64,000 nt of DNA, taken from NCBI RefSeq assembly GCF_000374405.1, contig NZ_KB894262.1, positions 1-64,000 on the forward strand. The letters run 5' to 3'. This DNA comes from Riemerella columbina DSM 16469 (GTDB lineage: Bacteria > Bacteroidota > Bacteroidia > Flavobacteriales > Weeksellaceae). The notes under the pieces are model-generated. The model searched no databases and was not told the origin of the DNA. It worked only from the letters and a program-made list of their open reading frames with translations. A program made the translations under genes and the position numbers. Below, piece after piece: positions 1 through 8,455 of this stretch (the stretch's first letter is position 1; each line of letters begins with the position of its first letter).

Positions 1-135
1 TTAGGTAATTACCACAAAATCAAAGGCAAATATCTTCAATTATACTTAAATGAATTTGTATACAAGCTAAATAGGCGATATTTTGGAGAACGATTATTCG
101 ATAGGGTGATTATAGCTGCTATAACAGGAAATTAG
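1..135 (+). mobile_element. IS1595-family transposase, C-terminal end (partial)
   Basis: Frame 1 is open from the window edge to a TAG at 133-135 and encodes 44 residues. They include a YLQLYLNEFVYKLNRR stretch and end in AAITGN. Tyr/Leu-rich segments followed by N-R-R near the C-terminus are typical of ISXO2/IS1595-type DDE transposases, which mobilise their own element. The 5' part lies outside the window, so intactness and the left inverted repeat cannot be judged. The right end of the element must lie between 136 and about 290, but no terminal repeat can be named without its partner. Confidence 0.7.
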
Positions 136-348
136 GTATAAAAACGGATATTCAATAAAGAATTTAAGGAACGCTAATCTCGAAAGAGAATTTATTTCTA
201 CTTAAACTAAACTATAATCAATCTAAACTATGCAAATTGAATCGGGACGAAATAAAAAAAAGCAAAAAAAATTTCCTTGCTATATCATTTATTATATCTT
301 TGCCGAAAAATTTCTTGAAAACAATAAAATTAAGCAGAATTAAGGATT
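136..348. other. AT-rich spacer with promoter for the next gene
   Basis: This stretch follows the transposase stop and must contain the right end of the insertion element. It has A-tracts around 250-272. A TATCTTTG motif at 295-302 matches the Bacteroidota TAnnTTTG -7 element and lies 46 bases ahead of the next start codon. No open reading frame of note was seen. Confidence 0.5.
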
Positions 349-888
349 ATGGTTTGTAAAATTAGGGTGATTTTAGACACGAAGGACAATGTTTTTAGAG
401 ACATAGAAATTAGGGGAAAGCAGACGCTTTGGAACTTACACAATGGCATTAAAAGTGCGTTCAGTTTGCAAGGGGACGAGCTATCATCGTTTTACTTTTC
501 AGATGACGATTGGTCGGAGCTCAACGCTGTGCCTCTAGAAGATATGTCGGATGATGGCGATGGCGAAACCATGTCGGATGTTTATATTACAGAGGCATTT
601 CCAGAAAAGGGAAGCAAAATGCTTTTCAAATATGGATTGATTGACCTTTGGGAATTTTATTGTGAATTATTAGAGGTGGTAAAAGAAAAACCTGCGGTGA
701 ATTATCCTATTACGATGTTCCGCTATGGCAATGTTCCACTAAAAGTACCAAGCAAAACAACATATAAACCTTCTAAGTCCATCATGTCAGAAGATTTTGA
801 AGACGATTTTAATGATTTTGAAGACGACTTCGATGCAGATGAAGATTTTAATGATGGCTTTGAGGAAGGATATTATGATGAGATTTAA
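349..888 (+). CDS. pRiA4b ORF-3 / IS1096 TnpR-like family protein
   Basis: This 179-residue protein resembles the plasmid pRiA4b ORF-3 family (also called IS1096 element passenger TnpR-like), a small alpha/beta fold of unknown function that is common as a stand-alone chromosomal gene in Bacteroidota. The first 130 residues carry the family pattern, with a strand-rich start, a central FYFSDDDW motif, and a LIDLWEFYCEL helix. The last 35 residues are extremely acidic (repeated DFEDDF/DFNDGFEE) and probably disordered. It begins at an ATG 46 bases after a TATCTTTG promoter element. It lies next to a transposase remnant, but nothing shows that the two are functionally linked. The family assignment is from recognition of the pattern, not a search. 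Confidence 0.65.
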   Translation: MVCKIRVILDTKDNVFRDIEIRGKQTLWNLHNGIKSAFSLQGDELSSFYFSDDDWSELNAVPLEDMSDDGDGETMSDVYITEAFPEKGSKMLFKYGLIDLWEFYCELLEVVKEKPAVNYPITMFRYGNVPLKVPSKTTYKPSKSIMSEDFEDDFNDFEDDFDADEDFNDGFEEGYYDEI

Positions 889-942
889 GTTCTAAATTCA
901 AAAAAATACAAAGAGATTGTGCAATGGCATTGTCTCTTTTTT

Positions 943-950
943 TATTTTTG
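943..950 (+). promoter_or_regulatory. TAnnTTTG -7 element of the DUF2071 gene
   Basis: TATTTTTG matches the Bacteroidota -7 consensus and lies 14 bases before the ATG at 965. This excludes an upstream TTG at 917 as the start codon. Confidence 0.6.
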
Positions 951-964
951 TAAAAACTAACCGC

Positions 965-1690
965 ATGACTACTAAGCAACTATTACATCAAGTGCAGCAC
1001 CGTCCTTGGGCGTTGCCTAATCGCCATTGGCAATTTTATCAGGAATGGAATGATGCGTTGTTTTTACATTTTAAAGTAGACAAGGCACAACTTAGAACCT
1101 TAGTTCCAGAGTACCTACCTTTAGACCTTTACGATGGTGAGGCTTATATTTCTTTGGTGGCGTTTAAAATGGAGCGAATTCATCCTCGTGGGTTGCCATC
1201 TTTTGCTCCAATTTCTAATTTTTATGAAATTAATATCAGAACTTATGTGGAGGTGGATGGTAAGAAAGGGGTCTATTTTATTAATATAGAAGCAGAAAAA
1301 TGGCTGTCGGCTTTAGTGGCTAAGACCCTTTCAGGATTGCCTTATGAATATTCTAAAATGTCTCGAAATACCAGAACTTATAAAAATGATAATACGGCTA
1401 AAGATTTTCAGATAGAGGTAGAAGCCAAGGTTGGAAAATTAGTTTCTAATAAGACGCTACTAGACCTATGGCTTACCGAAAGATACTGTTTGTATTTGGA
1501 TAAGAAAGATGGCTTGTACCGCTTTGATATTCACCATTTAGAATGGACATTGTACGAGGTAGAGACGCATATCAACCAATTGAATTATCACTTTAAACCA
1601 TTAAACCTATCAGAGCAAAATTTGGTCGCTCAGCATTATTCTTCTGGGGTACAAGTGGTTTCTTGGCGAGGGAAACGCTTAAATATTTGA
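965..1690 (+). CDS. DUF2071 (YqjF-like) family protein
   Basis: The 241-residue product resembles DUF2071/COG3361 proteins of the YqjF type. Supporting features are an N-terminal RPWALPNRHWQFYQEWNDALFLHF segment (quoted as two motifs: RPWALPN and NDALFLHF), then LRTLVPEYLPLDLYDGEAY and an acetoacetate-decarboxylase-like beta core. The biochemical role of the family is unknown. The in-frame TTG at 917 would add 16 residues, but the promoter at 943-950 lies after it, so the ATG at 965 is chosen. It is a single gene, followed at 1722-1729 by the promoter of the M13 peptidase. Confidence 0.7.
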   Translation: MTTKQLLHQVQHRPWALPNRHWQFYQEWNDALFLHFKVDKAQLRTLVPEYLPLDLYDGEAYISLVAFKMERIHPRGLPSFAPISNFYEINIRTYVEVDGKKGVYFINIEAEKWLSALVAKTLSGLPYEYSKMSRNTRTYKNDNTAKDFQIEVEAKVGKLVSNKTLLDLWLTERYCLYLDKKDGLYRFDIHHLEWTLYEVETHINQLNYHFKPLNLSEQNLVAQHYSSGVQVVSWRGKRLNI

Positions 1691-1721
1691 AAAACTTTAG
1701 AGGATTTTCCATAAAAATTAC

Positions 1722-1729
1722 TAACTTTG
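1722..1729 (+). promoter_or_regulatory. TAnnTTTG -7 element of the M13 peptidase gene
   Basis: TAACTTTG matches the consensus and lies 55 bases ahead of the ATG at 1785. A leader of about 50 bases follows, with no Shine-Dalgarno site. Confidence 0.5.
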
Positions 1730-1784
1730 TAGGGTATCAACCTTTTGATACTGAGAAATTAGACAATAATTAAACTATATTTGA

Positions 1785-3860
1785 ATGAAAAAAATAACCA
1801 TCAGCCTATTGTCCCTTTCTGGATTATTGGCTTTTCAATCGTGTTCTGTACAACAGAAATCAGCTCATACTACGGAGCAACACCAAAACCACGCTGGGCA
1901 TAACCACGCAGAGCATGGCATTAGCCTAGAACTAATGGATACTAATGTACGCCCACAAGATGATTTTTATAATTATGTAAACGGCGGTTGGATGAAAACA
2001 GCCGTAATTCCAGCAGACAAAGCTTCATGGGGAAGTTTTAATGAACTTCGTGAAAAGACCGATGAAGCTTCTCTATCTATCCTTAATAATATCTTAAAAG
2101 AAAACTATGGCGAAGGATCAGAGGGAAGAAAAATCCAAAAAATCTACGCGTCTTATATGGATATGGATAAGAGAAATGCAGACGGCATTAACCCAATTAA
2201 AGGCGATTTAGCAAAAATTGATGCCATCCAAAATCTTAATGATTTGCAAAACTATTTTGTAGAGCGTGTAAAGCATGGTGGCGGTAATCCATTATACGGT
2301 TGGGGTGCTGGTGCTGACCTTAAGAATTCTAAAATGAACGCTGTTTATTTAGGTGGACCTAGTTTGGGATTGGGTAAGGATTATTATCAAAAAGATAATC
2401 CAGAAAATACAAAGACTATTGCGGAATATCAAAAATATGTAGAAACACTTTTAGGTATTTTAGGCTATAATAACCCTAATGCGACGGCGAAGAATATTGT
2501 AGATTTAGAAAAATCGTTTGCTAAAAAACTATTGACGCTAGAGCAGAGCAGAGATGCTAATAATTTCTACAACCCAAAAACTATGGCGGAACTAAAAGAT
2601 TTAGTAAAAAATGTTCGCTTGGTTAATTACCTTCATGAGGTTGGGGTAGATACGGATAAGGTGATTGTAGGGGAATTGAAATATTACGAAAACTTCGACC
2701 AATTCGTTAATGAAAAGAATTTACCTTTAATTAAAGACTATTTAAAATTAAGACTCTTATCTAGTAGTGCCAGCAGTTTAGACAAAAGACTGGACGACAT
2801 TAAATTCAATTTTTATAGCAAATATCTACAAGGTCAGAAGGAGCAACGCGCTATGAACAAAAGAGCCTTGAGCTTAATTAATGGTGTAGTGGGTGAAGCC
2901 TTTGGTAAGTTGTATGTTAAAAAATATTTCCCTGCTGAAGCAAAAGCAGAAATGGAAACTCTAATTGATTACCTTAAAAAATCTTACCATAAACACATCA
3001 GTAATCTAGATTGGATGTCTGATGAAACTAAGGTAAAAGCTTTAGATAAATTGAATAAATTTACGGTAAAAGTAGCTTATCCAGACAAGTGGGAAGATTA
3101 TTCAGCTCTTAAAATTGATGGTAATTCTCTATACGAAAACTTGAAAAAAGTAGACGAGTGGGAATATCAAAAATCACTAAGAGAAGAGGTAAACAAGCCT
3201 GTAGATAAAACCAAATGGGGTATGACGCCACAAACGGTAAACGCTTATTATAGCGCATCTAACAACGAAATCGTGTTCCCAGCAGCGATATTGCAGCCGC
3301 CATTCTTTAACTTTAAAGCAGACCCAGCAGTTAATTTCGGGGGTATTGGAGCGGTAATTGGTCACGAAATTTCTCACGGATTTGATGATGGTGGTTCTCG
3401 TTTTGATGGCGATGGAAACCTTAACAACTGGTGGACAGAGCAAGACCGTAAAAACTTTGATGTAAAAGTAAAACAATTGGCAGACCAATACAGCAAATAC
3501 GAACCTGTAAAAGGAAGTTTTGTCAATGGTGTATTTACAAGTGGTGAAAATATTGCCGATCTTGGTGGAGTAGCCATTGCGTACGATGCGTTGCAAATGT
3601 ACCTTAAAGATAAAGGGAACCCAGGGGACATCAGTGGTTATAACCAAAACCAAAGATTCTTTATGAGTTGGGCTACGGTTTGGAGAACTAAATCTACGGA
3701 TAAATATATGATTAACCAAGTGAAAACCGACCCGCATTCGCCAGGATACTTCCGTAGTTTTGGTCCACTAGTTAATGTGGATGCTTGGTACGAAGCATTT
3801 GATGTAAAGCCAAAAGATAAACTTTATAAAGACTCTGATAAGAGGGTAAGAATTTGGTAA
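1785..3860 (+). CDS. M13 family zinc metallopeptidase lipoprotein (neprilysin/PepO-like)
   Basis: This 691-residue lipoprotein of the neprilysin/PepO family cleaves oligopeptides with a single zinc ion. The lipobox Cys is residue 20, after a short signal peptide, so it should be anchored in the cell envelope. The M13 N-terminal domain runs from about 50 to 430 (start motif PQDDFYNYVNGGW). The catalytic domain holds HEISH at 527-531 and the third zinc ligand in ENIADLGG at 588, plus a NNWW segment and the C-terminal PLVNVDAWYEAF motif. All catalytic residues are present and length is normal. Residues 27-45 are unusually histidine-rich (HQNHAGHNHAEH), which could bind metal ions. It has its own promoter and a terminator at 3877-3907, so it is monocistronic. 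Confidence 0.93.
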   Translation: MKKITISLLSLSGLLAFQSCSVQQKSAHTTEQHQNHAGHNHAEHGISLELMDTNVRPQDDFYNYVNGGWMKTAVIPADKASWGSFNELREKTDEASLSILNNILKENYGEGSEGRKIQKIYASYMDMDKRNADGINPIKGDLAKIDAIQNLNDLQNYFVERVKHGGGNPLYGWGAGADLKNSKMNAVYLGGPSLGLGKDYYQKDNPENTKTIAEYQKYVETLLGILGYNNPNATAKNIVDLEKSFAKKLLTLEQSRDANNFYNPKTMAELKDLVKNVRLVNYLHEVGVDTDKVIVGELKYYENFDQFVNEKNLPLIKDYLKLRLLSSSASSLDKRLDDIKFNFYSKYLQGQKEQRAMNKRALSLINGVVGEAFGKLYVKKYFPAEAKAEMETLIDYLKKSYHKHISNLDWMSDETKVKALDKLNKFTVKVAYPDKWEDYSALKIDGNSLYENLKKVDEWEYQKSLREEVNKPVDKTKWGMTPQTVNAYYSASNNEIVFPAAILQPPFFNFKADPAVNFGGIGAVIGHEISHGFDDGGSRFDGDGNLNNWWTEQDRKNFDVKVKQLADQYSKYEPVKGSFVNGVFTSGENIADLGGVAIAYDALQMYLKDKGNPGDISGYNQNQRFFMSWATVWRTKSTDKYMINQVKTDPHSPGYFRSFGPLVNVDAWYEAFDVKPKDKLYKDSDKRVRIW

Positions 3861-3876
3861 TTACAATTTAATTAAA

Positions 3877-3907
3877 AATAAGGAATATTTATTCCTTATT
3901 TTTTTTA
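3877..3907 (+). terminator. Rho-independent terminator after the M13 peptidase
   Basis: AATAAGGAAT and ATTCCTTATT form a 10-bp stem with a 4-base loop, followed by a T-tract. Confidence 0.75.
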
Positions 3908-3918
3908 TATTTACAGTT

Positions 3919-4815
3919 ATGAATATCATTGAACTCAATCATCTTTCCTTTGCGTTTTCTAAAGGAAAGTCTATACTTAAAAATATCAATCTGAATGTTC
4001 CAAAAGGCTCTATCTATGGCTTTTTAGGGGCTAATGGAGCAGGAAAATCTACCACGATGAAACTCATGATGGGGACACTTAATGGCTATGATGGAAATAT
4101 ATCATTATTCAATCAGGACATTAAGAGTTTCTATCCTCAGGGCTATACGCGTATTGGTTCACTTATTGACTATCCAGCATTTTATGAGCATCTTTCGGGA
4201 TTTGATAATTTGAAAGTGGTAGCGTTGATTAGAGAATTGTCTTTGGAAAATATCGACCGTGTTTTGGAAATGGTGGAATTATCAGACGCTAAACACATTA
4301 AACTCAAGAAATACTCTTTAGGAATGAAACAGCGGTTGGCTATTGCTTTAGCCTTAGTGAGCCAACCTGAATTGTTGGTGCTTGATGAGCCTGTAAATGG
4401 GCTAGACCCACAAGGGATGATTAAAATAAGACAATTGCTGATAAAACTCAATCAAGAATTAGGGATTACGATTTTTATTTCGAGCCATTTACTTCAAGAA
4501 ATTGATAAGATGGTGACGCATTTGGGTATTATCTCTAATGGTGAAATGAAATTTGAAGGCAGTCGCGAAGATTTGAAACAATTGTTTACACATAAAAAAG
4601 TGAGTTTTAAACTTCATCAGCCTCAGAATTTTATAGCAAAAATTCCAACGATTTATCGTCCTAGTATTACGGCTGAGCAGGAAATAATGGTAGAGGTAGA
4701 AGAGGACAAAGCCATAGCGGAACTCAATAAAATTTTAGTAAACCACGGCGCTGAGGTCTTTGAAATTAATGCCAAAGGAGGACTGGAAGAGTGGTTTGTA
4801 GACATTACAAAATAA
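3919..4815 (+). CDS. ABC transporter ATP-binding protein (BcrA-type)
   Basis: This 298-residue ATPase drives an ABC-2 type exporter. Walker A GANGAGKST is at 37-45. The signature is LGMKQR (about 135), Walker B is LLVLDEP with the D-loop NGLDP, and the switch histidine follows in ISSH. The C-terminal 80 residues are the regulatory extension seen in BcrA/NatA-like subunits. The stop is 6 bases before the start of the permease gene, so the two form an operon. The family includes peptide and antibiotic exporters, and the substrate cannot be told from sequence. A TATATTTA motif just upstream is a near match to the -7 element. Confidence 0.9.
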   Translation: MNIIELNHLSFAFSKGKSILKNINLNVPKGSIYGFLGANGAGKSTTMKLMMGTLNGYDGNISLFNQDIKSFYPQGYTRIGSLIDYPAFYEHLSGFDNLKVVALIRELSLENIDRVLEMVELSDAKHIKLKKYSLGMKQRLAIALALVSQPELLVLDEPVNGLDPQGMIKIRQLLIKLNQELGITIFISSHLLQEIDKMVTHLGIISNGEMKFEGSREDLKQLFTHKKVSFKLHQPQNFIAKIPTIYRPSITAEQEIMVEVEEDKAIAELNKILVNHGAEVFEINAKGGLEEWFVDITK

Positions 4816-4821
4816 TAAAAA

Positions 4822-7053
4822 ATGAAACATCAAATATCGGATTTGTTAAAGGCGATAAAAGCTGAACGACTAAAAATGAAAGGTTTGGGCTTGGTTTGGC
4901 TGGGCGTTATTATTGGGCTGTTTATACCATTGGCAAGTTTTATCTTTATGCTATTTAAAGAAAGTTTAAGAAACTATGATGGGCTGCCAACATCGGCTGT
5001 GGAGCGTTATATTCTCAATTCCTATCAAGGGTATGGTACTTTTTTCTTATTGCTCTACTTAATTATTGCAACGACTAGAATATGCCAAACCGACCATAAG
5101 AATAAATCTTGGATGCTACTAGAAACCCAACCGATTAGCAAATTAGCGCTTTACTTGGGCAAGTTGGTTAATCTCATGTGGTTGTCATTAGTCAGTGTTT
5201 TAACCTTTTTCATTAGTGCTATAGTGTTGGCTTATGTTTCTAATCTATTGTTTCCTAATGAATTGCTAAGTAATCATCTAGATATGGGTTGGGTAGTAAA
5301 TTCTTTTTTAAGATTGTATGTGATGACTTTTGGGGTAATAGCATTTCAACTGATGCTATCTATGATGATTTCTGGGTTTGTATGGCCTTTTATTATTGGG
5401 CTTGTTGGGATGATTTCCAATGTGTTTATGGGTGTTTTTGGTGTTCTATTTGGCAAAAGCAATGTCAATTATTTCGTCTATAATAATGTGGCAACGGCTT
5501 TGGGTATTAAAGACCCCGATACTCTCAATCATTATTTTAATTATACCGAATACTTGTCTTTATTATGGTGGGGCTTATTTACTTTGATAGGCTATTTGTG
5601 GTATCAACATAGAAGTTGGAAACAAGGTTTTATCGAAGGAACCAAAACCAAACTGAGAACGGTAGCCATAGTGTTAGTGGGTGTAGGCTTATATTGGGTG
5701 ATTACACAACCTAGGCAGCCACAGCGATTGCAAGATAAAACCATGGTTTATGGGCAACTAGAGTCTAGCACCTTAGCAAAGGACATCACGATAAGGGATA
5801 AAGAATTAGGGCGAGAAATAGCCAAAGTTTCTGTGGATAAAGTGGGGCGATTTCAGTGGGAAACCTCACAGCCAATTCCATTCGGAGCCTATGTGTTGAA
5901 CTTTGATAAAAAGAGTATTCCCATCACAATTTCTACTGGGGATAAGATTGAATTACATATTCAGTATGATGACAAAAATATAAAAGTGAATGAAAAAGGC
6001 ACTCGCAAAGCTGATAATGAAATGCTGTCTAAGGGAGCTAACGATTTTTCTTATTTCTATGATGTTTTTTATGAGGATAAAAAAACAGAAATTAAGCCTG
6101 ATGAATTTTACGAAGAAGCTCAGAAGGAGTGGACTCAGCAATGGCAGCAATTGGAAGATTATACCACCAATGAAAATATTCCTTTGTCTGATGATGCTAA
6201 GCAATACCTTAAACAACTGTATGCCGCACGAATGCTGAATACCATTCACGATTTTCAAACAATGAGAAATTTAACGGGGCTTAAATCCGAGCCACCCAAA
6301 GCATTCTATCAAGCACTTCAAAATGCTATGGTAAAACCAATGGAACGCTTGGCTACTAGTGAAATTTATCAAGACTATTTACTCAATGAAATACTTAAGC
6401 ATACACCTGTAACTAAAGACACGAATTTAGATAGCCTTAAATTAGTACAACTTTCTACGATGGCACCTAGCCTTCAAAAAGACCGACTATTGACCCGCCA
6501 GTTGATTAATAGTATGAAACTAGAGTATAAAGAAGAGATGCGTAACCAATTGTTTAGTCGTTTTAGTGGTCAATTTAAAAATGCAGATTATAGAAACTAT
6601 GTAGCGAATGAGTTGCACAATATCAATAGCCAACAAAGAGGAAAGCCTTTTCCAAAGCTGAAACTTGAAACAGTAGACGGTAAATTGGTGGATTTATCAA
6701 TCTATAAGGATAAATATGTGGTGATAGATTTTTGGGCAACTTGGTGTGCCCCTTGCAGAACGCTACGCCCAACTTACGAATACAAAGCGAAAAAGAATAG
6801 AAGGAGTGATGTGGTATTTATTTCCATTAGTGTAGATGATAACGCCAATAAATGGAAAATGGATATTAAAGGACATCCGTCCGATATACCACAATACCGA
6901 TTGCTAAATAAAGAAGCACTTTCAACCTTAGATTTTAGCTATATTCCAAGATTGATGTTGCTAAGTCCAGGTTTAAAAATTTACAATGCCAAAATGCCTA
7001 CTCCTGACGAAACCAATTTTGATGATGTTCTCTACGATTTGGAACAACGGTAG
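4822..7053 (+). CDS. ABC-2 type permease fused to a TlpA-like thioredoxin domain
   Basis: The 743-residue product joins two normally separate proteins. Residues 1 to about 270 are an ABC-2 type permease with around six membrane segments and the usual N-terminal MKHQ..AIKAERLKMKG start. A further membrane segment at about 284-300 precedes a beta-rich domain (about 305-400) like the DUF4369 region of Bacteroidota TlpA-family lipoproteins, then a helical linker. Residues about 605-743 are a thioredoxin fold with FWATWCAPC (redox cysteines 642 and 645) and cis-proline in SYIPRL. By topology the thioredoxin should face the periplasm. It is cotranscribed with the ATPase at 3919. The reading frame is continuous and there is no sign of a lost stop. 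Likely functions are export coupled to thiol-disulfide handling, but this is inference. Confidence 0.85.
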   Translation: MKHQISDLLKAIKAERLKMKGLGLVWLGVIIGLFIPLASFIFMLFKESLRNYDGLPTSAVERYILNSYQGYGTFFLLLYLIIATTRICQTDHKNKSWMLLETQPISKLALYLGKLVNLMWLSLVSVLTFFISAIVLAYVSNLLFPNELLSNHLDMGWVVNSFLRLYVMTFGVIAFQLMLSMMISGFVWPFIIGLVGMISNVFMGVFGVLFGKSNVNYFVYNNVATALGIKDPDTLNHYFNYTEYLSLLWWGLFTLIGYLWYQHRSWKQGFIEGTKTKLRTVAIVLVGVGLYWVITQPRQPQRLQDKTMVYGQLESSTLAKDITIRDKELGREIAKVSVDKVGRFQWETSQPIPFGAYVLNFDKKSIPITISTGDKIELHIQYDDKNIKVNEKGTRKADNEMLSKGANDFSYFYDVFYEDKKTEIKPDEFYEEAQKEWTQQWQQLEDYTTNENIPLSDDAKQYLKQLYAARMLNTIHDFQTMRNLTGLKSEPPKAFYQALQNAMVKPMERLATSEIYQDYLLNEILKHTPVTKDTNLDSLKLVQLSTMAPSLQKDRLLTRQLINSMKLEYKEEMRNQLFSRFSGQFKNADYRNYVANELHNINSQQRGKPFPKLKLETVDGKLVDLSIYKDKYVVIDFWATWCAPCRTLRPTYEYKAKKNRRSDVVFISISVDDNANKWKMDIKGHPSDIPQYRLLNKEALSTLDFSYIPRLMLLSPGLKIYNAKMPTPDETNFDDVLYDLEQR

Positions 7054-7104
7054 CGACTTTTAATCTCGTGTAAATATGGGTTTTTGTTTTTAGTAACAAA
7101 AGGT

Positions 7105-7112
7105 TATATTTG
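7105..7112 (+). promoter_or_regulatory. TAnnTTTG -7 element of the symporter gene
   Basis: TATATTTG lies 26 bases ahead of the ATG at 7138. A TTG about 18 bases further upstream may be the -33 element. Confidence 0.6.
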
Positions 7113-7137
7113 CATTTTAACATTTTAAATTATTCTA

Positions 7138-8388
7138 ATGAAAGGACAAAATAAACTGTTTATCGCCATCATTATAGGTCTAGTGCTAGGTATCGGAATT
7201 GGTGGTTTAGTACATTTTCAATATCCAGACTATGCCGAAGATTTTGCTAAAAATATCAAACTTTTAGGAACTATTTTCATTCGTTTGGTTCAGATGATTA
7301 TTGCGCCATTGGTGTTTACCACACTAGTAGTAGGAATTGCAAAGATGAGCGATATTAAAATGATTGGTAGAGTAGGAACGAAAGCGATGATGTGGTTTAT
7401 TACTGCTTCTTTGGTGTCATTATTTATCGGATTGGTATTTGTAAATTGGTTAGAGCCAGGGAAAGTAACGCAATTGCCCGTACAAGATGCTTCGGCAGCG
7501 GCAGAAATCGTTAATAATAGTAAAGGCTTTTCATTAGAGGATTTTGTAAAACATATTATACCCAAAAGTATATTCGAGGCTTTTTCAACCAATGAAGTAT
7601 TACAAATTGTAGTATTTTCTATTATGTTTGGGGTTGCACTCTCTCAGTTGGGTGAGTCTTATTCCAAACCTGTGATTAAAGGTTTAGATATTTGTGCTCA
7701 TGCCATTCTAAAAATGGTAGGTTATATTATGTGGATGGCGCCATTAGGTGTATTGGGAGCTATTGCCGCAGTAGTAGCGACCAACGGATTTGATATTTTT
7801 GTAGTTTATGCCTTGTATTTAAGAGATTTCTTCTTTGCTTTAGCAGTACTATGGTTGGTATTATGTATTGTAGGTTACTTTATTCTAGGCAACCGATTGT
7901 TTGATTTACTTAAAAGAATTAAAGAACCATTACTTATTGCATTCTCTACCACCAGTTCAGAAGCGGTATTCCCTAAATTAGTAGAAGAATTAGAAAAATT
8001 CGGAGCAAATAGCAGAATTGTGTCTTTTATCTTACCATTGGGCTATTCATTTAACTTAGATGGGAGTATGATGTATATGACTTTTGCCTCTATATTTATT
8101 GCACAGATTTATGGCGTGGATATGACTTTGGGGCAGCAGATTACCATGCTTCTAGTCCTGATGCTAACTTCTAAAGGTATTGCTGGAGTACCCAGAGCCA
8201 GTTTGGTAATTATTGTAGCCACTTGTTCTATGTTTGGAATTCCGCCAGAAGGTATCGCCTTAATTTTACCGATAGACCATTTCTGCGATATGGGAAGAAG
8301 TATGACGAATGTTTTAGGAAATGCCCTCGCTACTTCAGCGGTATCAAAATGGGAAGGACAGTTAACAGAACCTACGGATATTGTTTAG
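7138..8388 (+). CDS. Dicarboxylate/amino acid:cation symporter (DAACS family)
   Basis: This 416-residue inner-membrane transporter belongs to the glutamate/aspartate (GltP/GltT/DctA) family, which takes up acidic amino acids or C4-dicarboxylates with Na+ or H+. Family motifs are the re-entrant hairpin serine motif STTSSEAVFPKL, the NLDGSMMYM motif in TM7 and LTSKGIAGVP in hairpin 2. The final helix carries DMGRSMTNVLGN, which includes the substrate-binding Asp and Asn. Length and membrane-segment number (about eight) are normal. It is monocistronic with its own promoter. The exact substrate is not deducible, although the Asp/Arg region of TM8 is consistent with an acidic substrate. Confidence 0.93.
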   Translation: MKGQNKLFIAIIIGLVLGIGIGGLVHFQYPDYAEDFAKNIKLLGTIFIRLVQMIIAPLVFTTLVVGIAKMSDIKMIGRVGTKAMMWFITASLVSLFIGLVFVNWLEPGKVTQLPVQDASAAAEIVNNSKGFSLEDFVKHIIPKSIFEAFSTNEVLQIVVFSIMFGVALSQLGESYSKPVIKGLDICAHAILKMVGYIMWMAPLGVLGAIAAVVATNGFDIFVVYALYLRDFFFALAVLWLVLCIVGYFILGNRLFDLLKRIKEPLLIAFSTTSSEAVFPKLVEELEKFGANSRIVSFILPLGYSFNLDGSMMYMTFASIFIAQIYGVDMTLGQQITMLLVLMLTSKGIAGVPRASLVIIVATCSMFGIPPEGIALILPIDHFCDMGRSMTNVLGNALATSAVSKWEGQLTEPTDIV

Positions 8389-8420
8389 TGCTTAATAAAG
8401 ATTATGTATAAAAAAATATG

Positions 8421-8428
8421 TAATTTTG
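8421..8428 (+). promoter_or_regulatory. TAnnTTTG -7 element of the mrp gene
   Basis: TAATTTTG lies 27 bases ahead of the ATG at 8456. Confidence 0.55.
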
Positions 8429-8455
8429 TAGCCTAAACCAAAAGAGGTATATACC

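Noticed and set aside
917-1690. TTG start at 917 for the DUF2071 protein.
   Set aside because: A promoter element lies after it at 943-950, and the ATG at 965 gives a typical N-terminus.
3177-3737. A 186-codon ORF on the minus strand inside the M13 peptidase gene.
   Set aside because: It lies wholly within the peptidase coding region, has no promoter or family pattern, and the peptidase has complete motifs.
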